DNA of 59,045 bases from positions 1 to 59,045 of the forward strand of contig JAHDQE010000051.1 in NCBI GenBank assembly GCA_018433975.1. The letters are read 5' to 3'. Shown in pieces: positions 50,326 to 59,045 of this stretch. A model generated the notes under the pieces. The model ran no database searches and had not been told where the DNA came from. It saw nothing but the letters and a program-made list of their open reading frames with translations. The position numbers and the translations under genes were made by a program. This DNA comes from Ornatilinea sp. GTDB taxonomy: Bacteria; Chloroflexota; Anaerolineae; Anaerolineales; Anaerolineaceae. Numbering within the stretch: the stretch's first letter is position 1; every line of letters starts with the position of its first letter.

Positions 50326-51843
50326 TTAAATGGGAGAAATATTCCCATCCAGATTCAGTGTGCGCAGGAAAGCGCGTACTACATTCGGATCAAACTGGGA
50401 GCCTGATTGAAAATTCAATTCCTGGACAGCATCACGGGGTGGTTTGGCGGCGCGGTACACGCGCCGATCAATCATAGCGCCATAGGCATCTACCACAGAT
50501 AAAATACGCGCTCCAAGCGGAATCTGGTTACCCCGTAAACCCTCCGGGTAGCCGTTTCCGTCAAAATGTTCATGATGAAACCGGATAAATGGGATGGCGG
50601 ACTGTAGTTTTTTAATGTGAGAAACAATATCGGCACCGATTTCGGGATGTCTGCGCATTTGCTGCCATTCCAGCAGGTCCAGTTCAGCGGGTTTGTGGAG
50701 GATATTATCGGGGATTCCGATCTTACCGATGTCATGCAGCAGGGCTGCCCATCCGATCACCTCTACTTCAGAGGAACTGCATCCCATTTGAATGGCGACG
50801 GATGTCGCCCATTTCATCAACCTGCGGCTGTGGTCAGATGTGTAGGTATCTTTGGCGTCGATTGCTTTTGCCAGCGCAAGGATAGATTGCGTATAGGCAT
50901 CTTCGAGGTCGGAAGAAAGCTGAATATTCTCCAAAGCAGCACCGGCCTGCTGACAAAATACCTGGAGGGCCTGCTTTTCTATGTTTCTAAAAGCTTTGTT
51001 TCCATTTTGAAAGCATAACCCTACTGCGATCAACTGGCTGTTAGCAAATATGGGACAGGTGATGGATGAGTAGGTGTAGGGAGGAGAGGGTTGAACGCCG
51101 GAATTATTTTGGGGGTTTATTTCCCAATCAAATTCAGCAATTTCAAGTGGGTTGCTGATGCGAAGCAGGTCCTGCAAGGATTGGATCGCATGCCCATAAC
51201 CATTCTCGTGGTCCATATTTGTCCATATGCGGGTTAATGTATTTTTCTCTGAGACGGAAAAAAGATAAGCATGTTCCGCCTGGCAAAGCTCAATCAGGCC
51301 TCCTCCAATTACAGAAGCTGCCGATGTGAAATTGACAGCGTGTTTTAGGGAAACGGAACTGGTGTTCAATAGCTGTAAAATATTTTGGAAAGAGCTTTGT
51401 TGTTGAGAATTTTCTCCAGAACGCCACCGTGTCAGGTCCCGTGCGATGCCTTCGATGGCGATAATCTCATCCTCTGAATTGTATACGGGCAGACTGATAT
51501 GCTCTGTAGCGCTGGGTCCCGTATGATTTTCAAAACGGAATGCTTTTAAGCCTTTCAATGAACTATTTTTTCCCAGTAGGGTTTTTAACGCTTCCGGATC
51601 GTAAGGAAATAAAAGTTTCAATCCCAGGTTTGCCCTGCGATAGTGTTCATCAGGGGTAAAGCCTGTGATCTGCTCGATGGCAGGATTGACAAATTCAAAC
51701 CCCGGAGTTGGAAAAAGCCGGTACCGATAAACTACATCTGGGGTTTGCAGGATAAGATGCTCAATTTTTGTGAAGTGATAAGAAGGAGGATTCTCATCCG
51801 ATTCGTTTTTTAATTGAGGCGCATTGTTGAAGGTATCGTTCAT
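50326..51843 (-). CDS. PAS-GAF-HD-GYP protein (putative c-di-GMP phosphodiesterase)
   Basis: This 505-residue soluble protein has a PAS domain (about 25-140; YRLFPTPGFEFVNPAIEQITGFT), a GAF domain (about 150-305) and an HD-GYP domain (about 310-500). The HD-GYP motifs are intact: HSRRLMKWA, HDIGKIGIPDNILHKP, HHEHFDGNGYPEGLRGNQIP and DAYGAMIDRRVYR. It is a second predicted cyclic-di-GMP hydrolase, independent of the signalling operon at 20570-29300. It is transcribed alone, 92 bases upstream of the YkuD gene on the same strand. Confidence 0.88.
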   Translation of the reverse strand: MNDTFNNAPQLKNESDENPPSYHFTKIEHLILQTPDVVYRYRLFPTPGFEFVNPAIEQITGFTPDEHYRRANLGLKLLFPYDPEALKTLLGKNSSLKGLKAFRFENHTGPSATEHISLPVYNSEDEIIAIEGIARDLTRWRSGENSQQQSSFQNILQLLNTSSVSLKHAVNFTSAASVIGGGLIELCQAEHAYLFSVSEKNTLTRIWTNMDHENGYGHAIQSLQDLLRISNPLEIAEFDWEINPQNNSGVQPSPPYTYSSITCPIFANSQLIAVGLCFQNGNKAFRNIEKQALQVFCQQAGAALENIQLSSDLEDAYTQSILALAKAIDAKDTYTSDHSRRLMKWATSVAIQMGCSSSEVEVIGWAALLHDIGKIGIPDNILHKPAELDLLEWQQMRRHPEIGADIVSHIKKLQSAIPFIRFHHEHFDGNGYPEGLRGNQIPLGARILSVVDAYGAMIDRRVYRAAKPPRDAVQELNFQSGSQFDPNVVRAFLRTLNLDGNISPI

Positions 51844-52093
51844 GATTATAGGATGTACAAGAAATATGCCAGTTTGAGGTTGTTGAAGGACATGGGTAAC
51901 TTTGATTTTTGATTAAAATTGGGGAACGGTGGCTTATAAACAACAGTGGTGAAAATTGGTTTTCTGCTAACGGAGAACGAATGTTTCGGTTTTTATATAG
52001 TAAAATTAGCGGGGGATTTTCAAAATATTGTTTGGTTTTACCGCTGCGGCTTTGTCCGCAGGAAATTAATTGTGAGTTGGATGGGAGAGTTTT

Positions 52094-52717
52094 ATGGCAA
52101 GAAGGATAAAATATTTGAGAAACATCATTTTGTTGGTGGCCGTAGTGGCACTGTCTGCCTGCACGGCGGCACCGGCAGTTGAAGTGTCCCCCACGATGGA
52201 TCCGGACGAAGTGGTTGAAGTGGCCATTAAGACATTGGCGGCGCGAATGACGGCGGAAGCCCTTGCAAACCCAACAGCGACTCCGCTGCCGCCTACCGCG
52301 ACCCCTGTGCCGACTGAGACAGCTATCCCAACTGCAACCGTTCCTCCGGAACCCACGGCGACATTAACCGCGGAGTATTCTAACAAGGCGGAGTGGATCT
52401 ACACCAGCACTTTCCCGGAAAACCGGCGTGAGTTCCATCCCAATGAGATTTTTAATATTGCCTGGGGTTTGAAGAATGTTGGAAATGTAGCCTGGCACCC
52501 GGACTATAAATTGATCTGGGTGGGTGGGGACCACTTTACCGATGTGACGGAGATACCGCTGGGTAAAGCGGTTGCTCCGGGCGAATCCTGCCAGTTCACT
52601 TTGGGCGCGTTCGGATCCGAAGATATGAATCAGCATACCACTTATTGGCAGTTAGTGGATCAAAGAGGTTATATTGTTCCGGGCGGCAGCGTTAGCTTTA
52701 CCTATCAGCCAATTTAG
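52094..52717 (+). CDS. Lipoprotein with NBR1-like Ig domain
   Basis: This 207-residue lipoprotein has a lipobox ALSAC (C23), an Ala/Thr/Pro linker (about 55-95), and one beta-sandwich domain (about 100-207). Its conserved tryptophans and spacing (IAWGLKNVGNVAWHPDYKLIWVGGD, TTYWQLVDQRGYIVPGG) match the Ig-like NBR1/FW domain found in many Chloroflexota surface proteins. It is probably a binding or structural surface protein. It ends 46 bases before a strong terminator. Confidence 0.8.
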   Translation: MARRIKYLRNIILLVAVVALSACTAAPAVEVSPTMDPDEVVEVAIKTLAARMTAEALANPTATPLPPTATPVPTETAIPTATVPPEPTATLTAEYSNKAEWIYTSTFPENRREFHPNEIFNIAWGLKNVGNVAWHPDYKLIWVGGDHFTDVTEIPLGKAVAPGESCQFTLGAFGSEDMNQHTTYWQLVDQRGYIVPGGSVSFTYQPI

Positions 52718-52763
52718 AGCGATTTGTTCTTGAACTATTCTTGCTAGAGTAGTTTTGAATATC

Positions 52764-52797
52764 AAGAAGCCCGTAAAAACCGGGCTTCTTTTGTTTT
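52764..52797 (+). terminator. Intrinsic terminator after the Ig-domain lipoprotein gene
   Basis: AAGAAGCCCG (52764-52773), a seven-base loop, CGGGCTTCTT (52781-52790) and TTGTTTT form a classical rho-independent terminator. Confidence 0.9.
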
Positions 52798-53491
52798 AAA
52801 TCAATGAGTAGTCAATCGGGAAAACAGTTGATAAATCTTGCTTCGGATCCAATTTTGGGGTAGGACATTCAGCAGATAACAACATGACCAATCATGTTTC
52901 GTTTGTGATTATTGTAACTTGTTTCAAGATTTATAAACCATAGAATAAGATTATAAGGAAATATGTTTCCGATGTATGACATTGATAGCTTGACAAAATT
53001 ATTGCTTAATTTCTGTTTCCCCTCTTCTTTTCAAAAGAAAACTCTATATTCATACCTTTTTATTGCTTATTGTGCTTTTAAACCGATTAAGTTTTAGAGG
53101 TGCTGTTTTTGTTTTTATCTATAAAGATTAGTTTGATTATTACCGGATCGTAATTAGAAATACCAGATAATCGAAACAAAATCTTTAGAGAAAACAGTAT
53201 TACTGGAATATTAATGGTGAACCAGCACATTATTTTTTTAATTGGATCATGGATCGGCATGTGCCGGTGATTATGGTCTTATCGCTTCTTTAAAAAGTGT
53301 GTAGGCATCAGTTAAAGGAATTTATTAAGCGAAAAAGTGTGTTGGATTTCAGCTGTTTAATAACCGGTATTCCAAAAATGTGATCTGGGAAACATTTTCA
53401 AAAATGAAAAGAAGGGAGTGTGCAACCGATTTTGATTGACTGATTTGTTGGACCCAAAATGGGAAACTGTCTGATAAAAAAGGAGAAAATA
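52798..53491 (+). other. Long AT-rich region upstream of the liv operon
   Basis: These 694 bases lie between a terminator and livJ. I see no coding sequence, RNA gene or repeat. TTGACA occurs at 52990-52995 but without a convincing -10 at the right distance. The length suggests a long leader or several regulatory sites for the transporter operon. Confidence 0.4.
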
Positions 53492-54703
53492 ATGAGAAAG
53501 TTGAAATTTGGCTTACTGAGCTGCCTGATTGTAGTTATGATTTTAGTAACCGCCTGCCAACCTGCTCAACCCGCTGCGTCTGGTGAGGAAGCAGCACCTG
53601 CTGGAGCTGATGAGCCTGTTGTAGAAGAAGTATCATCTGGTCCGGATGAGGTCGTGATTGGAGTGTATGAACCCATGACCGGTGCTCAGGCAGCAGGGGG
53701 CGAACTGACCATGCAGGGCGTTAACCTGGCTTATGAGCAGCACAAAGAAGTGCTTGGAACCCCGATCCGGCTGGTGCTGGTGGACAACCGCAGCGATAAA
53801 GCAGAATCGGCAACTGCTATGACCCGTTTGATCGAGCAGGAAGGGGCGATTGCGGTTATCGGAAGCTATGGCAGCTCCAACTCCATGGCAGGCGGCGAGG
53901 TATCTGAAAAAGCCGGCATCCCGGTAATGGGTTGTTCACCGACCAATCCGCTGGTTACCTCTGATAAGGAATATTACTTCCGGGCGTGTTTCATTGATCC
54001 TTTCCAGGGGCGTGTGATGGCAAAATATGCCTATGAAACTCTGGGGGCGACAAAAGTTGCCATCATTCAGGATGTTGCGCAGGACTACTCGGTAGGTCTG
54101 GCGGCCTTTTTCAAACAATCCTGGGTTGAGCTGACCGGAAGTGAAGACGGCATTGTTGCAGAAACCTCCTACCAGACCGGCGATCAGGATTTTACCGCCC
54201 AATTGGGTTCGGTCCTGGCTCAAGAACCGGATGCAATCTACGCCCCTGGGTACTTTGGCGACGCTGCGCTGTTGGTGAAACAGGCGCGCGAGTTGGGCTT
54301 TACAGGCCCGATCATGGGCTCTGATGCCTGGGAAGCTCCTGAACTGATCGAGATCGGGGGAGATGCTGTAAACAGTATTTTGATCAGCACGCACTATCAC
54401 CCGGATGCGGCTCTAAGCGAGGCTTCGGCGCCTTTTGTGGAAGCGTTTGAAGCAAAATTTGACGAGCGTCCGAGTGCGTTCGCGGCGCTTGGCTATGATG
54501 CTTACATGCTGGTTTACACGGCCATCGAGAATGCCAATTCTTTCGATCCTGCGGCAATTCGCGATGCCATGGCTGCTACCAAAGATTATCCGGGTGTGAC
54601 CGGAACGATCACCCTGGATGAAAATGGCGATGCGGTCAAAGATGCTGTGATTCTCACTGTTGAGAATGGTGAATTCAAATACCTGACAACTGTCAAACCG
54701 TAA
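53492..54703 (+). CDS. livJ: Branched-chain amino-acid-type ABC transporter substrate-binding lipoprotein
   Basis: This 403-residue solute-binding protein has a lipobox ILVTAC (C22) and a short Ala/Glu linker. A type I periplasmic-binding fold of the Liv/Urt family follows (VVIGVYEPMTGAQAAGGELTMQGVNLAYEQ; AIVIGS-type segment EGAIAVIGSYGSSNS; YRACFIDPFQGRVMAKYA). It captures the substrate outside the membrane and delivers it to LivHM. The family covers branched-chain amino acids, urea and short amides; the ligand cannot be told here. AAAGGAG precedes the ATG at 53492. A strong terminator-like hairpin follows the stop, so livJ can be expressed above livHMGF. Confidence 0.9.
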   Translation: MRKLKFGLLSCLIVVMILVTACQPAQPAASGEEAAPAGADEPVVEEVSSGPDEVVIGVYEPMTGAQAAGGELTMQGVNLAYEQHKEVLGTPIRLVLVDNRSDKAESATAMTRLIEQEGAIAVIGSYGSSNSMAGGEVSEKAGIPVMGCSPTNPLVTSDKEYYFRACFIDPFQGRVMAKYAYETLGATKVAIIQDVAQDYSVGLAAFFKQSWVELTGSEDGIVAETSYQTGDQDFTAQLGSVLAQEPDAIYAPGYFGDAALLVKQARELGFTGPIMGSDAWEAPELIEIGGDAVNSILISTHYHPDAALSEASAPFVEAFEAKFDERPSAFAALGYDAYMLVYTAIENANSFDPAAIRDAMAATKDYPGVTGTITLDENGDAVKDAVILTVENGEFKYLTTVKP

Positions 54704-54716
54704 GATAAAAGCTTTT

Positions 54717-54748
54717 GAGAGGCACACCCCAATGTGTGCCTCTCTTTT
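54717..54748 (+). terminator. Intrinsic terminator/attenuator between livJ and livH
   Basis: A perfect 11-bp stem (GAGAGGCACAC at 54717-54727 with GTGTGCCTCTC at 54734-54744) and a TTTT tail lie 13 bases after the livJ stop. It probably makes livJ mRNA more abundant or stable than the downstream genes. Confidence 0.85.
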
Positions 54749-54816
54749 ACTATTTTTGTATTTAACACTAATAAAAATATTGTGGTTTGTCCTGTTAATC
54801 ATTCTGGAGTCAATCG

Positions 54817-55710
54817 ATGACTTTACCCTTATTTTTCCAACATCTGGCCAATGGAATATCCCTGGGAAGTCTATATGCACTGATCGCGATCGGTTACACG
54901 ATGGTCTATGGCATCCTGCGTCTGATCAACTTCGCCCATGGCGATGTGGTTATGCTGGGAGCCTACATGGCATTCTACCTGGTCGCTATCTTTCATTTGC
55001 CCTGGTGGATTTCCTTTCCGGTTGCCATCGTGATCACCGCTGGAATGGGGGTCGTGATAGAGCGCGCGGCCTATAAGCCTTTGCGTGAGTTTCCAAGGAT
55101 TAATTTGTTTACTTCTGCTGTAGCGGTTTCGTTTTTAATTGAAAATCTTGGCATTGTGATCTTTGGCGGGCGTCCCAAGGCATTTCAGCGCCCGGCTTTT
55201 ATGGATATTCCCCTGCAGATTGGGCAAGTAACCATTGTCAGTTATACCCCAGTTATCATCATTACGGCGATTGTGCTGTTTGCAGGATTGTTGATCCTGG
55301 TCAATTACACTAAAACCGGTAAAGCGATGCGTGCCCTCTCGAAAGACATTGAAACTACCGGTTTGATGGGGGTGGACACCAACCGTATTATCTCGATTGC
55401 TTTTGCGGTTGGCTCGGCACTGGCCGCGGCAGGGGGTATCCTGACGGCGATCAAGTTCCCCCAGATCAACCCGTTGATGGGCGTTATGCCGGGGCTCAAG
55501 GCTTTCATCGCGGCAGTGCTGGGCGGGATCGGCAACATCCCCGGCGCTATGATCGGCGGTTTTATCCTTGGCATCAGTGAAATCCTGATTGTGGCCTTTC
55601 TGCCCGACCTGGCAGGCTATCGTGATGCTTTTGCCTATAGCATCCTAATCCTGCTGCTGCTGTTCCGGCCGACCGGGATCATGGGCGAAATTCAGGGAGA
55701 AAAGGTGTAG
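54817..55710 (+). CDS. livH: Liv-type ABC transporter permease
   Basis: This 297-residue membrane permease has about eight TM helices. Family features are LANGISLGSLYALIAIGYTMVYGIL, NFAHGDVVMLGAYMAFY at the first third, RALSKDIETTGLMGVDTNRI (the coupling loop) and GLKAFIAAVLGGIGNIPGAMIGG near the end. It forms the translocation channel with LivM. It lies 68 bases after the livJ terminator; livM follows after two bases. Confidence 0.93.
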   Translation: MTLPLFFQHLANGISLGSLYALIAIGYTMVYGILRLINFAHGDVVMLGAYMAFYLVAIFHLPWWISFPVAIVITAGMGVVIERAAYKPLREFPRINLFTSAVAVSFLIENLGIVIFGGRPKAFQRPAFMDIPLQIGQVTIVSYTPVIIITAIVLFAGLLILVNYTKTGKAMRALSKDIETTGLMGVDTNRIISIAFAVGSALAAAGGILTAIKFPQINPLMGVMPGLKAFIAAVLGGIGNIPGAMIGGFILGISEILIVAFLPDLAGYRDAFAYSILILLLLFRPTGIMGEIQGEKV

Positions 55711-55712
55711 AC

Positions 55713-56804
55713 ATGATAAAAATCTCAAGGAACACCATTCTTTCGATCATTGCCCTGGCTGCGGTTGTGGGTTTTATGGTTTACGCCGAGAATACCTTCA
55801 ACCCTTACCTGCTGCGGATTTTGAACCTGTGTGCGGTGTACACTATCTTCGCAGTCACTTTCAACCTGGTTTATGGCTTTACGGGCCAGTTCTCGCTGGG
55901 ACACGCCGGTTTTGCGGCTGTTGGAGCTTATATCGGCGCGCTGCTCACCATGTCACCGACCCAAAAGCAGGCCAACTTCTTTCTGGAACCGATTGTCCCC
56001 TTTCTGGCGAATATTGAACTCCCTTTTATTCTGGCGATCATTATCGGGGGTTTGGGGGCAGCGCTGGTCGGCTCGCTGGTTGCCTGGCCCGCTTTGCGGC
56101 TCAAAGGAGATTATCTGGCAATCGCTACCCTGGGATTCAGTGAGATTATCCGTGTCCTGCTGGTCAACATGCAGCCGGTTACCAATGGCGCGCTGGGGCT
56201 GAAGGGCATTCCGGAATACACCAATCTCTATTGGAGCTGGGGACTGGCTGCGGTATGTATTTTTGTGTGCAAGCGACTGGTTGACAGTAATTACGGCCAC
56301 GCGCTTAAAGCCATTCGCGATGATGAGATTGTAGCAGAAGCGTTGGGTGTGCGGTTGAGCTATCATAAAATGCTGGCTTTTTTCACTTCTGCATTTTTCA
56401 TTGGAACGGCAGGAGTGCTGTTTGCCAACTTGATCAGCACAATCGATCCCAAGGTATTCCTTTTTTCTCTGGCGTATCAAATTGTAGGAATCACCGTGAT
56501 GGGGGGTATGGGCAGCCTGACTGGGAGCGTGATAGGGGCTTTTCTGTACACCATTTTTCTCGAATTCCTGCGGCCGATTGAGTCGCCGTTCAACATTGGT
56601 TCAATCCAGGTGCCGGGTATCCCCGGAATGCGCATGGTAATTTTTTCGTTTTTACTGCTGATGGTAATCCTGTTTTACCGGCGCGGCCTGATGGGCAACG
56701 CCGAGTTTAATTGGGACTGGGTGGTGGAAAAAGTTGGCTCTCTGCGTGGACTTTTCGGCGGACGTGGAAAAGTTGGCGACGGTCCAGCCGGGAAGGAGGA
56801 TTGA
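55713..56804 (+). CDS. livM: Liv-type ABC transporter permease
   Basis: This 363-residue permease, partner of LivH, has YGFTGQFSLGHAGFAAVGAYIGA, the ALKAIRDDEIVAEALGV coupling loop and GGMGSLTGSVIGAFLYTI, all typical of LivM. The C-terminal ~40 residues beyond the last helix are polar (LRGLFGGRGKVGDGP) and reach into the cytoplasm. The ribosome site of livG (GGAAGGAGGA) lies within its last codons. Confidence 0.93.
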   Translation: MIKISRNTILSIIALAAVVGFMVYAENTFNPYLLRILNLCAVYTIFAVTFNLVYGFTGQFSLGHAGFAAVGAYIGALLTMSPTQKQANFFLEPIVPFLANIELPFILAIIIGGLGAALVGSLVAWPALRLKGDYLAIATLGFSEIIRVLLVNMQPVTNGALGLKGIPEYTNLYWSWGLAAVCIFVCKRLVDSNYGHALKAIRDDEIVAEALGVRLSYHKMLAFFTSAFFIGTAGVLFANLISTIDPKVFLFSLAYQIVGITVMGGMGSLTGSVIGAFLYTIFLEFLRPIESPFNIGSIQVPGIPGMRMVIFSFLLLMVILFYRRGLMGNAEFNWDWVVEKVGSLRGLFGGRGKVGDGPAGKED

Positions 56805-56805
56805 C

Positions 56806-57582
56806 ATGGCGCTCTTGAAACTCGACAACACCGTCATGCGGTTTGGCGGGCTGACAGCCGTCAATAAATTCTCCACCGAGATCTCGGATAACGAACTGTG
56901 CGCTCTGATTGGCCCCAATGGTTCGGGAAAGACGACAATTTTCAATATCATTACCGGGATCTACACCCCGACCTCCGGCAGCATCCATTTCAATGGCGAT
57001 GACATCACCGGGAAGCGCCCCGACCTGATCACCAAACTGGGCATCGCGCGCACTTTCCAGAATATCCGGCTGTTCAAGGGATTGAATGTGGTTGAGAACG
57101 TGGAGGTGGGGCACCACTTGCGGTTAAAATCGGACCCGATGTCCGCGATCTTGAACCTGCCCGGCTATAAAACGGAAGAAGCTGCAATCCGCAAAGAAGC
57201 TCTCGAACTGCTGGAATCGCTTGAGCTGGAGCACTTTGCCTACGAAGTGGCTACCTCACTGCCGTATGGGCAGCAGCGCAAGCTGGAAATTGCCCGTGCC
57301 CTGGCTACCCGCCCGAAGCTGCTTTTGCTGGATGAGCCCGCGGCCGGTATGAATCCCAACGAAGCCGAAGAATTGATGCAGTTCATCCTACACGTACTCA
57401 AGGTTTTCAAGATTTCGGTATTCCTGATCGAACATCAGATGCGGGTGGTAATGGGGATCTGCCCCAGGATCATTGTGATTGATCACGGGGAAACCATTGC
57501 CGAGGGTACGCCGGATGATATCCAGAACAATAACCGGGTGATCGAAGCTTACTTAGGAGTAGACGATTATGCTGGAAATTAA
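56806..57582 (+). CDS. livG: Liv-type ABC transporter ATP-binding protein
   Basis: This 258-residue ATPase has the Walker A motif GPNGSGKTT, a signature region LPYGQQRKLEIARAL (usual SYGxQRxLEIARAL form of LivG), the Walker B LLLLDEPAAGMNP and the switch histidine in LIEHQM. It energises import with LivF. The ATG at 56806 follows GGAAGGAGGA; longer in-frame starts lie inside livM. It overlaps livF by 14 bases. Confidence 0.95.
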   Translation: MALLKLDNTVMRFGGLTAVNKFSTEISDNELCALIGPNGSGKTTIFNIITGIYTPTSGSIHFNGDDITGKRPDLITKLGIARTFQNIRLFKGLNVVENVEVGHHLRLKSDPMSAILNLPGYKTEEAAIRKEALELLESLELEHFAYEVATSLPYGQQRKLEIARALATRPKLLLLDEPAAGMNPNEAEELMQFILHVLKVFKISVFLIEHQMRVVMGICPRIIVIDHGETIAEGTPDDIQNNNRVIEAYLGVDDYAGN

Positions 57583-58279
57583 TAATCTTCATGTCCATTA
57601 TGGCGGTATTCACGCTCTGCAGGGCATCTCGCTGGATGTCCCTGACGGAAAAATTATTGCTTTGCTGGGGTCGAATGGCGCCGGAAAAAGTACCACCCTG
57701 CGAACGATTTCCGGCATTGTTAAACCCGATGAAGGGGAAGTGGTCTTTAATGGTGAAAATATTCTGGGCCTCAAATCGTTTGAAGTGCTGCGCAAAGGGA
57801 TCGCCATGGTCCCTGAAGGTCGCAAAGTGTTCCGTAATCTGACGGTTTTTGAGAACATTGAGATGGGGGCCTACATCCGCAACGATAAAAAAGAGATCGA
57901 AGAGGACATTCAGGACCTGTTTCGCTTGTTCCCCCGGTTGGAAGAACGCAAGAAGCAGAGTGCCGGGACGCTTTCGGGCGGCGAACAGCAAATGCTGGCA
58001 CTGGCGCGGGCTCTGATCTCGCGGCCCAAATTGATCATGATCGACGAACCTTCGCTTGGCCTGGCACCGGTACTCTCCCAGAGTGTGTTGCGCAAGCTCA
58101 AGGAGCTTAACGAATCGGAAGGCCAGACCATTTTGCTGATTGAACAGAACGCGCGTGCTGCGCTGTCGATCTCCGATTACGCTTATATTCTGGAAACGGG
58201 CAGTATCGTCCTGCAAGGAAATGCCAACGACCTGATCAGGGATGACAGCGTGCGCAAGTCGTATCTTGGTGTGCATTAA
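57569..58279 (+). CDS. livF: Liv-type ABC transporter ATP-binding protein
   Basis: This 236-residue ATPase, partner of LivG, has Walker A GSNGAGKSTT, the signature LSGGEQQMLALARAL, Walker B LIMIDEPSLGLAP and the switch segment LLIEQNARAAL. It ends with the family's typical SYLG tail. TAGGAG lies upstream within livG. It is the last gene of the transporter operon; a TlpA-like gene follows 101 bases later on the same strand. Confidence 0.95.
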   Translation: MLEINNLHVHYGGIHALQGISLDVPDGKIIALLGSNGAGKSTTLRTISGIVKPDEGEVVFNGENILGLKSFEVLRKGIAMVPEGRKVFRNLTVFENIEMGAYIRNDKKEIEEDIQDLFRLFPRLEERKKQSAGTLSGGEQQMLALARALISRPKLIMIDEPSLGLAPVLSQSVLRKLKELNESEGQTILLIEQNARAALSISDYAYILETGSIVLQGNANDLIRDDSVRKSYLGVH

Positions 58280-58380
58280 GCTTCTTTTGGATGATCGCAA
58301 GATTACCTGCAACGTGTGCCGCCGGACGGTTTTACCGGCGGCGTGCGATTCTCTTGATAATGCTTGATTGAAAGGCTGTT

Positions 58381-58977
58381 ATGACAAAATCTTCACCGGA
58401 ACAGGACACATCTTTTTGGACAGGAATTGGCTTCCGGCGGCTGGTGGCCGGGATTACCGCGCTGGCGGTATTTGGGGTGTTGTTGTACTTTAATTCCCGC
58501 CCGGTCAACCGGCAATCGGCGTCCATGGTAACACCGCAGCAAACGGCTACTTCACAACCTACACGAGTTCCTATGTGGGATTTTGAGGTGAAGGACCTGG
58601 ACGGCGAGACGATGAAGCTGAGCGATCTGCGCGGGCAGGTGGTACTGGTGAACTTCTGGGCTTCGTGGTGCCCTCCGTGCCGTGATGAGATGCCTCTGTT
58701 GCAGGATTTCTATCTGGAACACCGCGAGGACGGCTTTGTGCTGCTGGGAATCAACGTCAGTGAGGACGCCGACGATGCGGCTGCGTTCATGGAAGTGAAC
58801 GGCTACCAGTTCCCGGTATGGCGCGACCCGCCCGGCAATTTATTGATTGAGCAGGGCCTGAACGGCCTGCCAGCCTCCGTACTGGTGGATGCCGAGGGAC
58901 GCATTGCGCGCCGCTGGATCGGGCCCCTGGCGGAGGAGGATCTGACGAACACGGTGCTGCCGCTGCTGCTGGAGTGA
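58381..58977 (+). CDS. TlpA/ResA-like membrane-anchored thioredoxin
   Basis: This 198-residue protein has an N-terminal TM anchor (about 18-38) and a TlpA-type thioredoxin domain. The active-site motif is NFWASWCPPCRDEMPLL, followed by GFVLLGINVSEDADDAAAFME and GLPASVLVDAEGRIARRWIG. It acts outside the membrane as a reductant or disulfide exchanger, for example in cytochrome or exported-protein maturation. Its partner is unknown; trxB lies about 12 kb upstream. Confidence 0.9.
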   Translation: MTKSSPEQDTSFWTGIGFRRLVAGITALAVFGVLLYFNSRPVNRQSASMVTPQQTATSQPTRVPMWDFEVKDLDGETMKLSDLRGQVVLVNFWASWCPPCRDEMPLLQDFYLEHREDGFVLLGINVSEDADDAAAFMEVNGYQFPVWRDPPGNLLIEQGLNGLPASVLVDAEGRIARRWIGPLAEEDLTNTVLPLLLE

Positions 58978-58989
58978 GGAGAATGGTTA

Positions 58990-59027
58990 ACAGCAACTTC
59001 CCTGCGAATCGGCAGGGAAGTTGCTGT
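58990..59027. terminator. Strong hairpin after the TlpA-like gene
   Basis: A perfect 16-bp stem (ACAGCAACTTCCCTGC at 58990-59005 with GCAGGGAAGTTGCTGT at 59012-59027) has a six-base loop, 12 bases after the stop. No T-run follows within the window. It may be a terminator shared with a gene beyond the right edge. Confidence 0.6.
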
Positions 59028-59045
59028 CGGGGCGAGAGGATTTGA

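Noticed and set aside
51909..52182. Short plus-strand open frames before the Ig-domain lipoprotein
   Set aside because: They have no ribosome site and no motif, and they overlap the real lipoprotein start at 52094.
52990..53018. TTGACA as a liv operon promoter
   Set aside because: No acceptable -10 box lies 16-18 bases downstream, and the site is about 500 bases from livJ.
57470..58312. A 280-codon minus-strand open frame
   Set aside because: It is antisense to livF, whose Walker motifs are intact.

Overview
The window looks like chromosomal DNA of a moderate-GC, probably anaerobic bacterium. It is most consistent with the Anaerolineae (Chloroflexota), but this is inferred from gene content only. 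The pointers are many lipoproteins and membrane proteins with Pro/Thr-rich linkers, a bacterial mevalonate/phosphomevalonate decarboxylase plus a stand-alone thiolase, a tungsten-type aldehyde oxidoreductase operon, a complex-I-like [NiFe] hydrogenase, zinc-ribbon/LysM surface proteins and a Tat-type YkuD protein. No tRNA, rRNA, CRISPR array, transposase or phage gene was seen.

Layout. (1) 1-8159 (+): a nine-gene membrane-bound, group 4-type [NiFe] hydrogenase cluster cut by the left edge: three antiporter-like subunits, an ND3/NuoA-like subunit, small subunit, 30-kDa subunit, large subunit, NuoH-like subunit and a 2x[4Fe-4S] ferredoxin. (2) 8198-13033 (-): acylphosphatase, a peptidase-MA-like metalloprotease, an acidic HEAT-repeat protein, an RseP-like site-2 protease and the mevalonate-pathway decarboxylase. 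(3) 13327-19908: a Cys-tailed lipoprotein, a membrane-anchored clostripain-like protease, an acetamidase/formamidase and a seven-repeat FG-GAP propeller protein, with a broken mvaD copy between the last two. (4) 20570-29300 (+): a tightly coupled signalling operon (5xPAS-GAF sensor without kinase, 5TM-PAS-PAS histidine kinase, single-domain receiver, REC-PAS-GAF-GAF-HD-GYP). (5) 29301-34030: a tungsten AOR operon (AOR, SPASM radical SAM maturase, MoaD, second MoaD/ThiS-like protein). It is preceded by a strong promoter and a leader of four hairpins, the last a terminator, and flanked on both sides by decayed acetamidase 3' ends. (6) 34333-37613: secreted lipoproteins, including M15-like and M23 peptidases. 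(7) 37664-40683 (-): DUF429-like, AlkZ-like winged-helix and thiolase genes. (8) 40800-44220: two tandem lipoproteins fusing a periplasmic-binding-like domain to a CapA metallophosphatase. (9) 44252-52717: cyclase, DUF309, thioredoxin reductase, LysM protein, HemW, YkuD, an HD-GYP sensor and an Ig-like lipoprotein. (10) 53492-58279 (+): a complete branched-chain amino-acid-type ABC transporter (livJ-H-M-G-F), followed by a TlpA-like thioredoxin.

How the parts fit (inference). The hydrogenase would couple ferredoxin oxidation to H2 formation and ion pumping. The tungsten AOR would exchange electrons with the same ferredoxin pool while oxidising aldehydes, for instance from amino-acid fermentation fed by the Liv transporter. 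The signalling operon would turn stimuli into phosphotransfer and c-di-GMP hydrolysis. The least ordinary items are the AOR leader, the three degraded paralogue remnants (two acetamidase, one mvaD), the natural C-terminus of the hydrogenase large subunit together with its ND3-like partner, and the PBP-CapA tandem pair.
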